A stretch of DNA of 64,000 nucleotides from Ovis canadensis (taxonomy: Eukaryota > Chordata > Mammalia > Artiodactyla > Bovidae), in contig NC_091250.1 of the NCBI RefSeq assembly GCF_042477335.2, forward strand, positions 133,087,384 through 133,151,383, read 5' to 3'. This document shows positions 52,601 through 63,764 of this stretch, in pieces; within the stretch, counting starts at the first letter, position 1; every line of letters starts with the position of its first letter. The notes beneath the pieces were generated by a model, which ran no database searches, was not told the origin of the DNA, and saw only the letters and a list, made by a program, of their open reading frames with translations. Made by a program: the position numbers and the translations under genes.

Positions 52601-53069
52601 CGGTCAAGACGGTAAATGTTACGAGAGTTTTAACACAACCGAAAGAAAATGAGTCCTCTTAAGAAGAACGTAAAGGAAAAAGGGTGACTCCAGGTGCATC
52701 ACTCACAATATCCAGGATAAAACCAGGACGCGTGCTCGTCTCCTGCAAAAGCACTGAAGTTGCAACCAGCTGTTAGGAACCATCAATAGGAGGATGCGGG
52801 AACCCACCAGAGAAAGACACCTGAGGCCAAAGAGGCGGCAGCAGCCGGCAGACAGCAGGAGGAGCGCGCTCAGGACAGCGTCGACACCACGCTCGCGCGG
52901 CGGGCGACCCACAGACTGGGAGACAGGCACCGAAGAGGCGCAAGCGCCACGCTGAAGGCTCTGCGCCCCACGTGAGGCTTCCCAGCCAGGGGATCCAACA
53001 ACAGGGCTGGGCATCCAGCCTTGAGGGCCAGTGGAATTTGATTACAGGCCTTCCAGAGACTCCACCATA

Positions 53070-56000
53070 TCAGTTCAGCCGCTCAGTCGTGTCTGACTCT
53101 TTACACAGCACGCCAGGCCTCCCTGTCCATCACCAACTCCCGGAGCTTCCTCAAGCTCATGTCCATCGAGTTGGTGATGCCATCCAGCCATCTCATTCTC
53201 TGCCGTCCCCTTTTCCTCCCGCCTTCAATCTTTCCCAGCATCAGGGTCTTTTCCAAGGAGTCAGTTCTTCGCATCAGGTGGCCAAAGTATTGGAGTTTCA
53301 GCATCAGTCCTTCCAATGAATATTCAGGACTGATTTCCTTTACGATGGACTGGTTGGATCTCCTTGCAGTCCAAGGGCCTCTCAAGAGTCTTCTCCAACA
53401 CCACAGCTCAAAAGCATCAGTTCTTCAGTGCTCAGCTTTCTTTATGGTCCAACTCTCACATCCATACATGACTAATGGAAAAACCATAGCTTTGACTAGA
53501 CGGACCTTTGTCGGCGAAGTAATACTTCTGCTTTTTAATATGCTGCCTCGGTTGGTCATAGTTTTTCTTCCAAGGAGCAGGCATCTTTTAATTTCATGGC
53601 TGCAGTCACTGTCCCCAGAGATTCTGGAGCCCAAGAAAATAAAATCTCTCACTGTTTCCATTGTTTCCCCATCTATTTGCCATGAAGTGATGGGACCAGA
53701 TGCCATGAACTTCGTTTTTTGAATGTTGAGCTTCAAGCCAGCTTTCTCCCTCTCTTCTTTCACTCTAATCAAGAAGCTCTTCAGTTCCTCTTTGCTTTCT
53801 TCCCTTTTATAAGGGTGGTATCAAATGCATATCTGAGGTTACTGATATTTCTCCCGGCAATCTTGATTCCAGGTTGTGCTTCATCCAGTCTGGCATTTCG
53901 TATGATGTACTCTGCATGTAAGTTAAATAAGCAGGGTGACAATATACAGCCTTGACGTACTCCTTTCCCAATTTGGAACCAGTCTGTTCCACGTCCAGTT
54001 CTAACTGTTGCTTCTTGACCTGCACACAGATTTCTCAGGAGGCAGGTCAGGTGGTTTGGTATTCCCATCTCTTTAAGAATTTACCAGTTTGTTGTGATCC
54101 ACCCAGTCAAAAGCTTTGGCATAGTCAATAAAGCAGAAGATGTTTTTCTGGAACTCTCTTGCTTTTTCTATGATCCAAATGATTTGGCAATTTGATCTCC
54201 AGTTCCTCTGCCTTTTCTAAATGCAGCTTGAACATCTGGAAGTTCTCGGTTCGTGTCCTGTTGAAGCCTCGCCTGGAGAATTTTGAGCATTACTTTTGCT
54301 AGCGTGTGAGATGAGTGCAACCGTGCAGGAGTTTGAACATTCTTTGGCATTGCCTTTGTTTGGGATTGGAATGGAAATTGACCTTTTCCAGTACTGTGGT
54401 CACTGCTGAGTTTTCCAAATTTGCTGGCATATTGGGGACAGCACTTTCACAGCATCGTCTTTTAGGATGTGAAGTAGCTCAGCTGGAATTCCATCACCTC
54501 CACTAGCTTTGTTCATAGTGATGCTTCCTAAGGCCCACCTGACTTCGCATTCCAGGATGTCTGGCTCTAGGTGAGTGGTCACACCATCGTGGTTATCTGG
54601 GTCATGAAGATCTTTTTTGGATAGTTCTGTGTATTCTTGCCACCTCTTAATATCTTCTGCTTAAGATATCTTAATCTCTTCTGCTTAATAGCTTCTGTTA
54701 GGTCCCTACCATTCCTGTCCTTTATTGAGCCCATCTTTGCATGAAATGTTCCCCTGGTGTCTCTGATTTTCCTGAAGAGATCTCGAGTCTTTCCCTTCTA
54801 TTGTTTTCCTCTACTTCTTTGCACTGATCGCTGAGGAAGCCTTTCTTATCTCTCCTTGCTATTCTATGGAGCTCTGCATTCAGATGGATATATCTCCCCT
54901 TTTTTCTTTGCCTTTCACTTGTTTTCTCAGCTACTAAGGCCTCCTCAGACAACCATTCTGCCTTCTTGCGTTTCGTTTTCTTGGGGCTGGTTTTCATCAC
55001 CGCCTCCTGTACAACATCATGAACCTCCGTCCATGGTTCTTCAGGCACTCTGTCAGATCTAATCCCTTGAATCTATCTGTCACTGTATGCTGCATAATTG
55101 TAAGGGATTTGATTTAGGTCATACCTGAATGGTCCAGTGGTTTTCCCTACTTTCTTCAATTTAAGTCTGAATTTGGCAATAAGGAGTTCATGATCTGAGC
55201 CACCGTCAGCTCCCCGTCTTGTTTTCACTGACTGTATAGACCTTCTCCATCTTCGACTGCAAAGAATATAATCCGTCTGATTTCAGTACTGACCATCTGG
55301 TGATGTCCATGTGTAGAGTCATCTCTTGTGCTACTGGAAAAGTGTTTGCTATGACCAGTGCGTTCTCTTGGCAAAACTCTGTTAGCCTTTGCCCTGCTTC
55401 ATTTTGGACTCCAAGGCCAAACTTGCCTGTTACTCCGGCCACCTCTTAACTTCCTACTTTTGCATCCCAGTCCCCTATGATGAAAAGGACACCTTTTTTC
55501 TGGTGTTAGTTCTAGAAGGTCTTGAAGGTCATCACAAAACTGTTCAGCTTCCTTGGCATTAGTGGTTGGGGCATAGATCTGGACTGCTGTGATACTGATT
55601 GGTTTGCCTTGGAAATGAACAGAGATCATTCTGTCATTTTTGAGGTTGCACCAAGTGCTGCATTTTGGACTCTTGTTGACTGTAAGGGCTACTGCACTTC
55701 TTCTAAGGGATTCTATTCCTGCCCACAGTAGTAGATACAATGGTCATCTGAGTTAGATTCACCCGTTCCGGTCCATTCCAGTTCACTGACTTCTAAACGC
55801 TGACGTTCACTCTTGCCACTTCCTGTCTGACCACTTCCAATTCACCTTGATTCATGGACCTAACATTCCAGGTTCCTGTGCAGCACTGTTCTTTACAGCA
55901 CTGGACTTTACTTTCATCACGTCACACCCACAGCTGGGCGCTGTTTTCAGTCTGGCTGTGTCTTCATTCTTTCTGGAGTCATTTCTCCACTGATCTCCAG

Positions 56001-56700
56001 CAGCATGTTGGGCACCTACCGACCTGGGAGTTCATCTTTCAGTGTCCTATCTTTCTGCCTTTTCATACTGTCCATGGGGTTCTCAAGGCAGGAATGCTGA
56101 TGTGGCTTTCCATCCCCTTCTCCAGGGGCCCACGTTTGTCAGAACTCCCCGCCGTCACTGGTCCATCGTGGGTGGCCCCACACGGCACGGCTCACAGTCT
56201 CACCGAGTCAGACAAGGCTGTGGTCCACGTGGTCAGTTTGGTTAGTTTTCTGTGATTGTGGTTTTCCTTCTCTCTGCCCTCTGATGGATAAAGATAAGAG
56301 GCTTGTGGAAGCTTCCTGATGGAAGAGACTGACTTAGGGGGAATCTGGGTCTTGTTCTGATGGGCGGGGCTGTGTTCCCTCCCTGTTGTTTGGCCTGAGG
56401 GCAAGCTATGCTAGAGATAATGTCAGTGATGGTGACCTCCTGGAAAAGGACTTACGCCAACACTGCTGTATCCAGTGCCCCCGACCCCACGGGCCACTGT
56501 CAGCCCACGCCTCCACCGGAGGCTGCTGGACGCTCCCAGGCACAGCTGGCTCGGTCTCTGGTGGGGCAATGCTCCTCTCTCCCGGCTCCTGGCGCGCAAG
56601 CTTTTGCCTGTGCCCTGCAACGGCCTGTCTCCCCGGTCCTGTGGCAGCTCTACAGTCAAGCCCCACTGGCCTCCAAAGCCAAATCCCCTGGATGTCCTCA
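53070..56700 (-). mobile_element. Long BovB LINE copy, inactive
   Basis: A nearly full-length BovB (RTE clade) read right to left. Its 5' region at about 56250-56700 includes the gatgggcggggctgtgttcc segment. Endonuclease text lies at 55400-55740 (ISITAVQIYAPTTNAKEAEQ), RT blocks at 53780-54580 (MNKASGGDGIPAELL, GVRQGCILSPCLFNLHAEYI) and the 3' signature at 53101-53385. The reading frame is broken by stops and frameshifts between these blocks. At the RT catalytic motif YADD the first Asp codon has become TTT (53825-53823), giving YAFD. Length fits a 3.2-3.7 kb element; the right boundary is approximate. Confidence 0.9.
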
Positions 56701-56759
56701 ACGCCCGCCCGAGGGAGACCCAGCTTTTCCCTTTGTCAGCCCCCCTCATCAAAAAGCTG

Positions 56760-58262
56760 ACATACGCTTCTCAGCCTCGGCCTCACAGGGCAGACAGAAG
56801 AAACGAGAGAAGCAGTCTCGGAGCAGCTGAAACGAAAACAGACCACAGAAAGTTAACCACGACAAGAAAGCAGAAAGTTATCTCCCAGGTGAAGGGACAA
56901 AATAAAACCCCAGAAAAGCAACTAAGTGAAGTGGAGACAGGCAACCTTCCAGAAAAAGAATTCAGAATAACGATCATGAAGACGATCCGGGATCTCGAGA
57001 AAGGATGACGATTGTGAAGATGGTCCAGGATCTCGAGAAAGAATAATGACAGTGAAGATGATCCAGGATCTCGGGGAAATGGTGGAGGCAAAGATTTAGA
57101 AAATGCAAGAAATGTTTACCAAAGACCTAGAAGAAGGAAAGAACAAGCAGAGACGAACACACACTGGAAGGAAGCATCAGCAGGTAACCGAGGCAGCAGA
57201 CCTGGAGGACACACACAGAGACGAACACACGCTGGAAGACGAAGGGAAGTGAAGTTGCTCAGTCGTGTCCGACTCTGCAACCCCGTGGATTGTAGCCCAC
57301 CAGGCTCCTCCATCCAGGGGATTCTCCAGGCAAGAATACCGGAGTGGGTTGCCATTTCCTTCTCCAGGGAATCTTCCTAACCCAGGGATCGAACCCAGGT
57401 CTCCTGCACTGCAGGCAGACGCTTTAACCTCTGAGCCCCACTGGAAGGAATCGTCAGCAAGTAACTGAGGCAGAAGACCTGGAGGACAGAAATGGCCTGG
57501 AGGACAGAATGGGGGAAGTCACTGCCACAGAGCAGAATATAGAAAAAAGAACAAAAAGAAATGAAGACAGCCTAAGAGACTGCTGGCACAACATTAAACG
57601 CACCAACATTGGCATTACAGGGGTCCCAGGAGGAGAAGACAGAGACAAAGGACCTGAGAAAATATTTGAAGAGATAATAGCTGAAGACTTCCTGAACATG
57701 GGAAAGGAAAGCGTCAGCCACGTCCAGGAAGCACAGAGTCCCAGGAAGGACAAACTCAGAGAGGGACACAGCCAGACACAGGGAAACCAAGCTGACAAGA
57801 CCTGAAGACAGAGGTAAGCGCTCAAAGCACCACGGGAAAACGACAGACCGCATACAAGGGGACGCCCGTCAGGCTGACTTCCCGAGAGAGACTGCAAGTC
57901 AGAAGGGAATGGCACGGTACACTTTAAATGATGAAAGGGAAGCACCTATAACCAAGAATACTCCATCCAGCAAGACGCTCCTTCAGATTCGGTGGAGAAA
58001 TCAAACGCTTTCCAGACAAGCAAAAGTTAAGAGAATTCAGCACCACCCAACCAGCTTTACAACAAATGCAAACGGAATTTCTCTAGATGGGAAACACAGA
58101 GAAGGAAGAGACCTACGGAAAACAATAAACCCAAACAATGAAGAAAACAGCAATGGGATCACACCTATCAATCATTCCCTTAAATGTAAACGGATTAAAT
58201 GCACCAACCAGAAGACACAGACGGGCTGAGTGGACGAAAACGTGTGCACCTCCACTCAAAAC
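56760..58262 (+). mobile_element. L1 LINE, ORF1 and start of ORF2, truncated
   Basis: A + strand L1. The ORF1 coiled-coil part is at 56890-57008 (TPEKQLSEVETGNLPEKEFR), the RRM-type part at 57509-57805 (NIKRTNIGITGVPGGEDRD, KGPEKIFEEIIAEDFLNMG), and the ORF1 C-terminal/ORF2 N-terminal junction at 57830-58230. The sequence leaves L1 homology shortly after the first ORF2 codons. It is interrupted by a Bov-tA SINE and several stops. Confidence 0.85.
57242..57440 (-). mobile_element. Bov-tA SINE inserted in L1
   Basis: Reads ttgctcagtcgtgtccgact, cccaccaggctcctccatcc and cgaacccaggtctcctgcac, the reverse complement of a Bov-tA element. It splits the L1 ORF1 between two homologous segments, so it inserted after the L1. 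Confidence 0.9.
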
Positions 58263-58371
58263 ACTCTGCTTCACCCCCAGCTGCATGTAATTATTTTATA
58301 TTGTTCAGTTAACTGCGTTCCCATTATGGCTTGCAATTGTAATTATCTTTTATTTTCTGTCTGGTTACTGA

Positions 58372-58885
58372 TTGAGAAAAGCTATGACCAACCTAGACAG
58401 CATATTAAAAAGCAGAGACATTAACTTTGCCGACAAAGGTCCATCTAGCCAAAGCTATGGTTTTTCCAGTAGTCAGGTATGGATGTGAGAGTTGGACCAT
58501 AAAGAAAGCTGAGCACTTAAGAATGATGCTTCTGAACTGTGGTGTTGGAGAAGACTCTTGAGAGTCCCTTGGACAGCAAGGAGATCAAACAGTCAATCGT
58601 AAAGGAAATCAGTTCTGAATATTTACTGGAAGGACTGATGCTGAAGCTGAAGCTCCAATACTTTGGCCACCTGATGTGACTCCCTGGAAAAGACCCTGAT
58701 GCTGGGAAAGACTGAAGGTGGGAGGAGACGGGAACGACAGAGGATGAGGTGGTTGGATGGCATCACTGACTCGGTAGACATGAGTTTCAGCAAGCTCCAC
58801 GAGTTGGTGATGGACAAGGACGCCTGGTGTGCTGCAGTCCGTGCGGTCGCAGAGTCAAGTATGATTGAGTGACTGAACTGACTGA
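58372..58885 (+). mobile_element. BovB LINE 3' fragment, + orientation
   Basis: Starts agaaaagctatgaccaacct, contains ttggagaagactcttgagag and gggaaagactgaaggtggga, and ends with the BovB 3' terminus tgagtgactgaactgactga. It lies in the opposite orientation to the BovB copies on both sides. Confidence 0.9.
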
Positions 58886-59361
58886 TTGTGAAACCCGACT
58901 GTGAAAAGTGATACACATCTTTTACTATTGGGATTATGTAGTTATTACTCAATACCATTGTATCATGACTGGTCAGTAGAAAAACAATAGAACTCTGTAT
59001 CACCAAAACTAGGATCTAACAGGAAAACCTGCTACCACTTTTTAAACTCCAGGTGTGTTACAGAACTATCTTGAAGTTCTTTTGAAAAATATAAATGTTC
59101 AGCTATCGCTTTTTTCCTCCAGACTCCAGATATGCTCCTAAAGGGCAGTCATGTCTAAAAACAGCTCCACTGTATGATGACCTTTCACTTTCCTCTAGTT
59201 TGCTTCACTTTCTCGATTTCATATGCACCTGAAACATAGGAAGTTAACCGTGCTTCAATAAAATATATGTATTATAGCAAAGAAACTTGAAAATGGCTCC
59301 GTAGAAATGATCTTTAAAAAAGAGTAAAAATTAATAAAAAGAAAGAAACAGAGCCTCCGTG

Positions 59362-60460
59362 ATCTATTTTGTTGTTCCGTCGCTCAGGCGTGCCCGACTC
59401 TCTGCGACCCCACGGACGGCAGCACGCCAGGCCTCCCTGTCCATCACCAACTCCCAGAGCCTGCTCAAACTCATGTCCATCGAGTTGGTAATGCCATCCA
59501 GCCATCTCATCCTCTGCCGTCCCCTTTTCCTCCCGCCTTCAATCTTTCCCAGCATCAGGGTCTTTTCAAATGAGTCAGTTCTTCGCATCAGGTGGCCAAA
59601 GTATTGGAGCTTCAGCATCAGTCCTTCCAATGAATATTCAGGACTGATTTCCTTTATGATGGACTGGTTGGATCTCCTGGTAGTCCAAGGGATTCTCAAG
59701 AATCTTCTCCAACACCACAGTTCAAAAGCATCAATTCTTCAGTGCTCAGCCTTTCTTTCTGTCCAGCTCTCACATCCATCCATGACTACTGAAAAAAATC
59801 ATAGCTCTGACTACACGGACCTTTGTAGGTAATATCTCTAGTCCTGTCTATAGGTAACATCTAGTATTAAAACTAGACAGAGTTTTAATACTCTGTCTAG
59901 GTTTGTCATTGCTTTTCTCCCAAGGAGCAAGCATCTTTTAATCTCACGGCTGCAGTCACCATCTGCAGCGATTTTGAAAGGGAAAGGGAGGTCACTCAAG
60001 TCGTGTCTGACTCTTCGCGACCCCATGGATTGCAGGCTACCAGGCTCCTCCGTCCATGGGATTTTCCAGGCAAGAGTACTGGAGTGCGGTGCCATCACCT
60101 TCTCCGATGAATGAGTCTACCTATCTGTAAAAATGTGCCTGATGGAAACAGTGCGATCACTAGGTTATCACACTGCGCGAGCCCAGTTGTCAAGAGTGAT
60201 TCTGGAGCCCAGGAAAATAAAACCTGTCACTGTTCCCACTGTTTCCCCATCTATTTGCCGTGAAGTGATGGGACTGGATGCCATGATCTTCGTTTTCTGA
60301 ATGTTGAGTTTTAAGCCAGCTTTTTCACTCTCCTCTTTCACTTTCATCAAGAGGCTCTTTAATTCTTCTTCACTTTCTGCCATAAAGGTGGTGTCATCTG
60401 CATATCTGAGGTTATTGATATTTCTCCCAGCAATCTTGATTCTAGCTTGTGCTACAGACC
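59362..60460 (-). mobile_element. BovB LINE 3' fragment split by a SINE
   Basis: The - strand BovB 3' third appears in two parts: 59362-59980 ([13 protein letters not shown] signature, here [19 protein letters not shown]) and 60197-60460 (RT tail KEESEKAGLKLNIQKTK). The catalytic YADD codons are intact at 60404-60393, unlike in the longer copy at 53 kb. A local rearrangement with a perfect inverted repeat interrupts it at 59830-59905. Confidence 0.88.
59985..60112 (-). mobile_element. Bov-tA SINE fragment inside BovB
   Basis: Reads ggtcactcaagtcgtgtctg, accaggctcctccgtccat and ggcaagagtactggagtgcg. It lies between the two halves of the BovB fragment. A further 80 bp of unassigned sequence (60113-60196) precedes the resumption of BovB. 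Confidence 0.8.
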
Positions 60461-60605
60461 AACATCAAAGGGTCTGGATTCCTACTCCTACCCAGAGGAG
60501 AGGGAAGAAACAATGAGATAGAAAAAAACATTTGGGAAAGATTAAACAGAAAAATTTTCATATTCAGTGAGACATAAATTCAGAGATTCAAGAAGTTCAG
60601 CAAAT

Positions 60606-60860
60606 CTCAGCAGAAGTGAAGTGAACTGAACTGAAAGTCGCTTAGTTGTGCCAAACTCTCTGCAACCCCGTGGACTATATATATATACATGTATACACTA
60701 TACTATACTATACACTATACTGTATACACATATAGTCCATGGCCTTCTCCAGGCCAGAATACTGGAGTAGGGAGCCTTTCCTTTCTCCAGCGGATCTTCC
60801 CAACCCAGGTCTCCTGCATCACAGGTGGATTCTTTGCCAGCTGAACCACAGGGGAAGCCC
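60606..60860 (-). mobile_element. Bov-tA SINE with internal TA-rich expansion
   Basis: The ends read gaactgaactgaaagtcgct and tgccagctgaaccacagggg, as in Bov-tA. Its middle, at about 60676-60740, is an expanded tatatatatacatg and cactatactatac tract not present in the other copies in this window. Confidence 0.85.
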
Positions 60861-61236
60861 AAATCTCAGCGGGATGTATGTAAAAGAACCCACACCCAGG
60901 TACAGTCAGCGGAAACATTTAAACCAATATAAAGAAAAGCCCTGAAGAGCAGAGGGGGGACAAAAGGCCCATTAAATACAAACCAGTGACACGGACGGCC
61001 ATTCACTTCTCAGAAACAGAAGCCAGCCATGATCAGAGTAACGGGGGAAAGGGAAGAGACTGTCCACCTGGTATCTGATATCCAGAAGAAAGATTCTGTA
61101 CGAATGATGACTAAATATATTTTAAAAGAAACACCAATTAGGAAGTTGCTGCCATCAGGCCTCCACTATGAGAAATGCCAACAGGAGCTCTTGCGGCTGG
61201 TGAGGAGTGAGAGCAGGGCGACACTGGGCCTTCGGG

Positions 61237-61308
61237 AAGGAATGAGGGCACCGGAAACGGAAGGAATGAGGGCACCGGAAACGGAAGGATTGAGGGCACC
61301 GGAAACGG
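61237..61308. repeat. 24-bp tandem repeat, three copies
   Basis: Three abutting 24-bp copies at 61237-61260, 61261-61284 and 61285-61308 with core gagggcaccggaaacgg; copy 3 differs by aatg to attg. In one + frame it reads as the octapeptide GMRAPETE repeated. Confidence 0.92.
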
Positions 61309-63764
61309 AGAGCGCGAGAGAGGCCTGAGGGCCCTCGGCTTCTGGACACTCACGTGACTGCAGAAGGCGCAACGCCGCGCTACAGCTGCACAGACACGGC
61401 AGACACCAGCTGCAGCCCCGCGCTCGCCACCCAGAGGCCCTGCCGAGCCCCAGGCAGCCTGTGCGAGTGAAGGACGCGAACGGCAGCCCTGGGCAGCGCA
61501 CAGCTCAGACCGCGACACCAGGAGACAGAGCCGACAGACGCAACCAAGAGGTCAGTCGCCAACACTCAGGTCTGGAATCCTCACACACAGGTTCGGACTT
61601 CTGGCTCCCCTCAGGATTTAGTGCCAGGCCTAGGGGAGCATGACCTACATGTGAACCACATTTCCAAGACTGCCTGCTCCTGCTGGAATTTTCAAGTTCT
61701 TTCACATCTTCGCATGCATCACACACAGCTCTTAGCGTCTGGTCTGTGCAGACCTGCGCCTGCTGCTGGCGCTCTACCCTCGCGCAGGCACTTGTTTCTC
61801 TGTGCATCTGGCCTGCATCCCTCCCTCAGCTGGAAACTGCGGCTGCTCACTACTCCCCAGGATTCCATCTGGGACGACGCCTGAAGGCACAGCCCCCTAG
61901 AGAGGGTCCACTCTCACGCCCACCACAGCACTGACCACTGACTTGACCTTTCAAGGAGTTTTCGTTTTTTACCAAGGTTATACCAGTAAGTTAGGAAATC
62001 TTTCATTCTATCTGGCACTCCAAGAAAAACAAAAAACCCAACCAAGAGGCAGAAAACCTGCAAAGCCCACAGAAACCACGGAAGAACGGCCCAGAGGGCT
62101 TCGCGGGCTCAGTGACCCTCAATCGGGGGAGAGGGACGAGCTCTAAGAGCAGCGCAGAGAACAACAGGACCCGTGTGCACACCCGCCCGTCCAGCAGGGC
62201 AGCCTTCAGCATCGTACCGGCCTGCCCCAAGTTGTTCTGGCACAGAAGGCCTCTGGACAGTGTGCGCCTCCAGCCGAAGACCGGCAAGACGGGCTCAGGG
62301 CACCCGGGGCCCCAGGCGAGAGAAGCCAGGCTCAGCCCAGCAGGCTGCCTACCGCCCACCACACACCCACAGCAGCGTCCTGGGGCTCTGGTTCTCTGTG
62401 CCCACAGCACCCACCGGGAGCCCCAAGTCCAACAGCTAGAAGCCAGACACAAGCTCCCAGCGCAGCACCACCTCCTGCAGGCCTGGGACAGGGTGACTGT
62501 CCTAACAAAGATGGCATCTGCCTGTTCAGGAAGCCCAAGTCCCACTCAGTCCCCCACCATCAGTTCACAAAGCACCCTTCCAGGCTGCGGAACTGAGAGC
62601 TGCTGCATGGGGTTTGCATGCCCAGAAATGCTGCCACACCGGGCCTGCGATTTGACCAACACAGCTGATTTCCGCTGTGTCGATATAAAAACAAGCTCAA
62701 CTCAGTCTTCCCAACTGCTGTGTATTACTCATCACGCAAACACAGCATTCCTACTGTTCAAATTTCTCCCATCGTGGAAAGTGACGGAGAGCTTCCCAAA
62801 CATCACTACGTAAGGCCGGCACACGTCTCCCGTCAAAACCAGAGAAGTAGTACAAAGAAAAGCTATCGACCAAGATCAGTACAGTAGGACCGTAAAAAAA
62901 AATGACACGACAGCAGCAAATCAAACCCAGTTATTACCATACATATTACAATAAGGTATCACAGCTACAGAGCATTTATTCACAAATGATGGTTCAACAT
63001 TACGATGAACTCTGTTACCATTTTAACACGTTTCACGACATTTCTGGTGAAGATGCCAAATTATTACTTTTTTTAAAGAAAAAAAAGTGAGCTATGTATA
63101 TCACCTAATTCAAAACAAGAGAGGGAAATCTCCAGATCCAGAAATGAGGCGTGAAGAGCAAGGAGCCTCCGGGCACAGCAGCAGGGGACAGGACACAGGC
63201 CTCCGAGCCGGGCGTGGAGCAGCGGGCAGGGCCAGCTGGGCGCCTGGCCCCGAAGAGCTGCAGGCTCAGCAGGCACAGAGTGCGGGACCGTGGCCTGGGC
63301 CAGCCTCGGGCTCCACCACTGCCTCCTCTCGGCAAGTGACCGCCCCCGTGCTCCAGCTCCTGGGGACGGAGCGCCAGCCTCGCCACGGGTCAGCGGTCAG
63401 AGTGCTGTGTGCTGAGCTGCCCCTCCAGCCCCCCAGGGCTGGGCCCACAGCAAACACCCCCGGAGGCCCCCGGAGACACAGTCACCCTCAAAAACTGCCT
63501 GAGAAGGCGGTGGGGGCCCAAACCCCGAGCCAAGAAACAAATGGTGGGCCTGGGAGGAGCAGCACTGCACAGCCCTGCCAGGCAGCTGGGGCTGCTCAGG
63601 GGCTTCTCCACCCCAGAGATGGCCGGGGGCATGCCCCGTGGAGGACCGCAGGGAGAGCAGTCACCCCACGCTGCTCAGCACAGCCAGAATCCGCCACACG
63701 GACGGCACCGGCTGCCTGAGCGGATGCGGAGCAGCAGAAGTCTCCTCACTGCTGCTGGGAACAC
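61309..63764. other. No gene recognised
   Basis: Mixed GC-rich (61330-61620, 62050-62500, 63160-63700) and AT-rich (62680-63110) sequence. No repeat family or exon is recognised. One or more non-coding NSD2 exons could lie here but nothing marks them. Confidence 0.5.
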
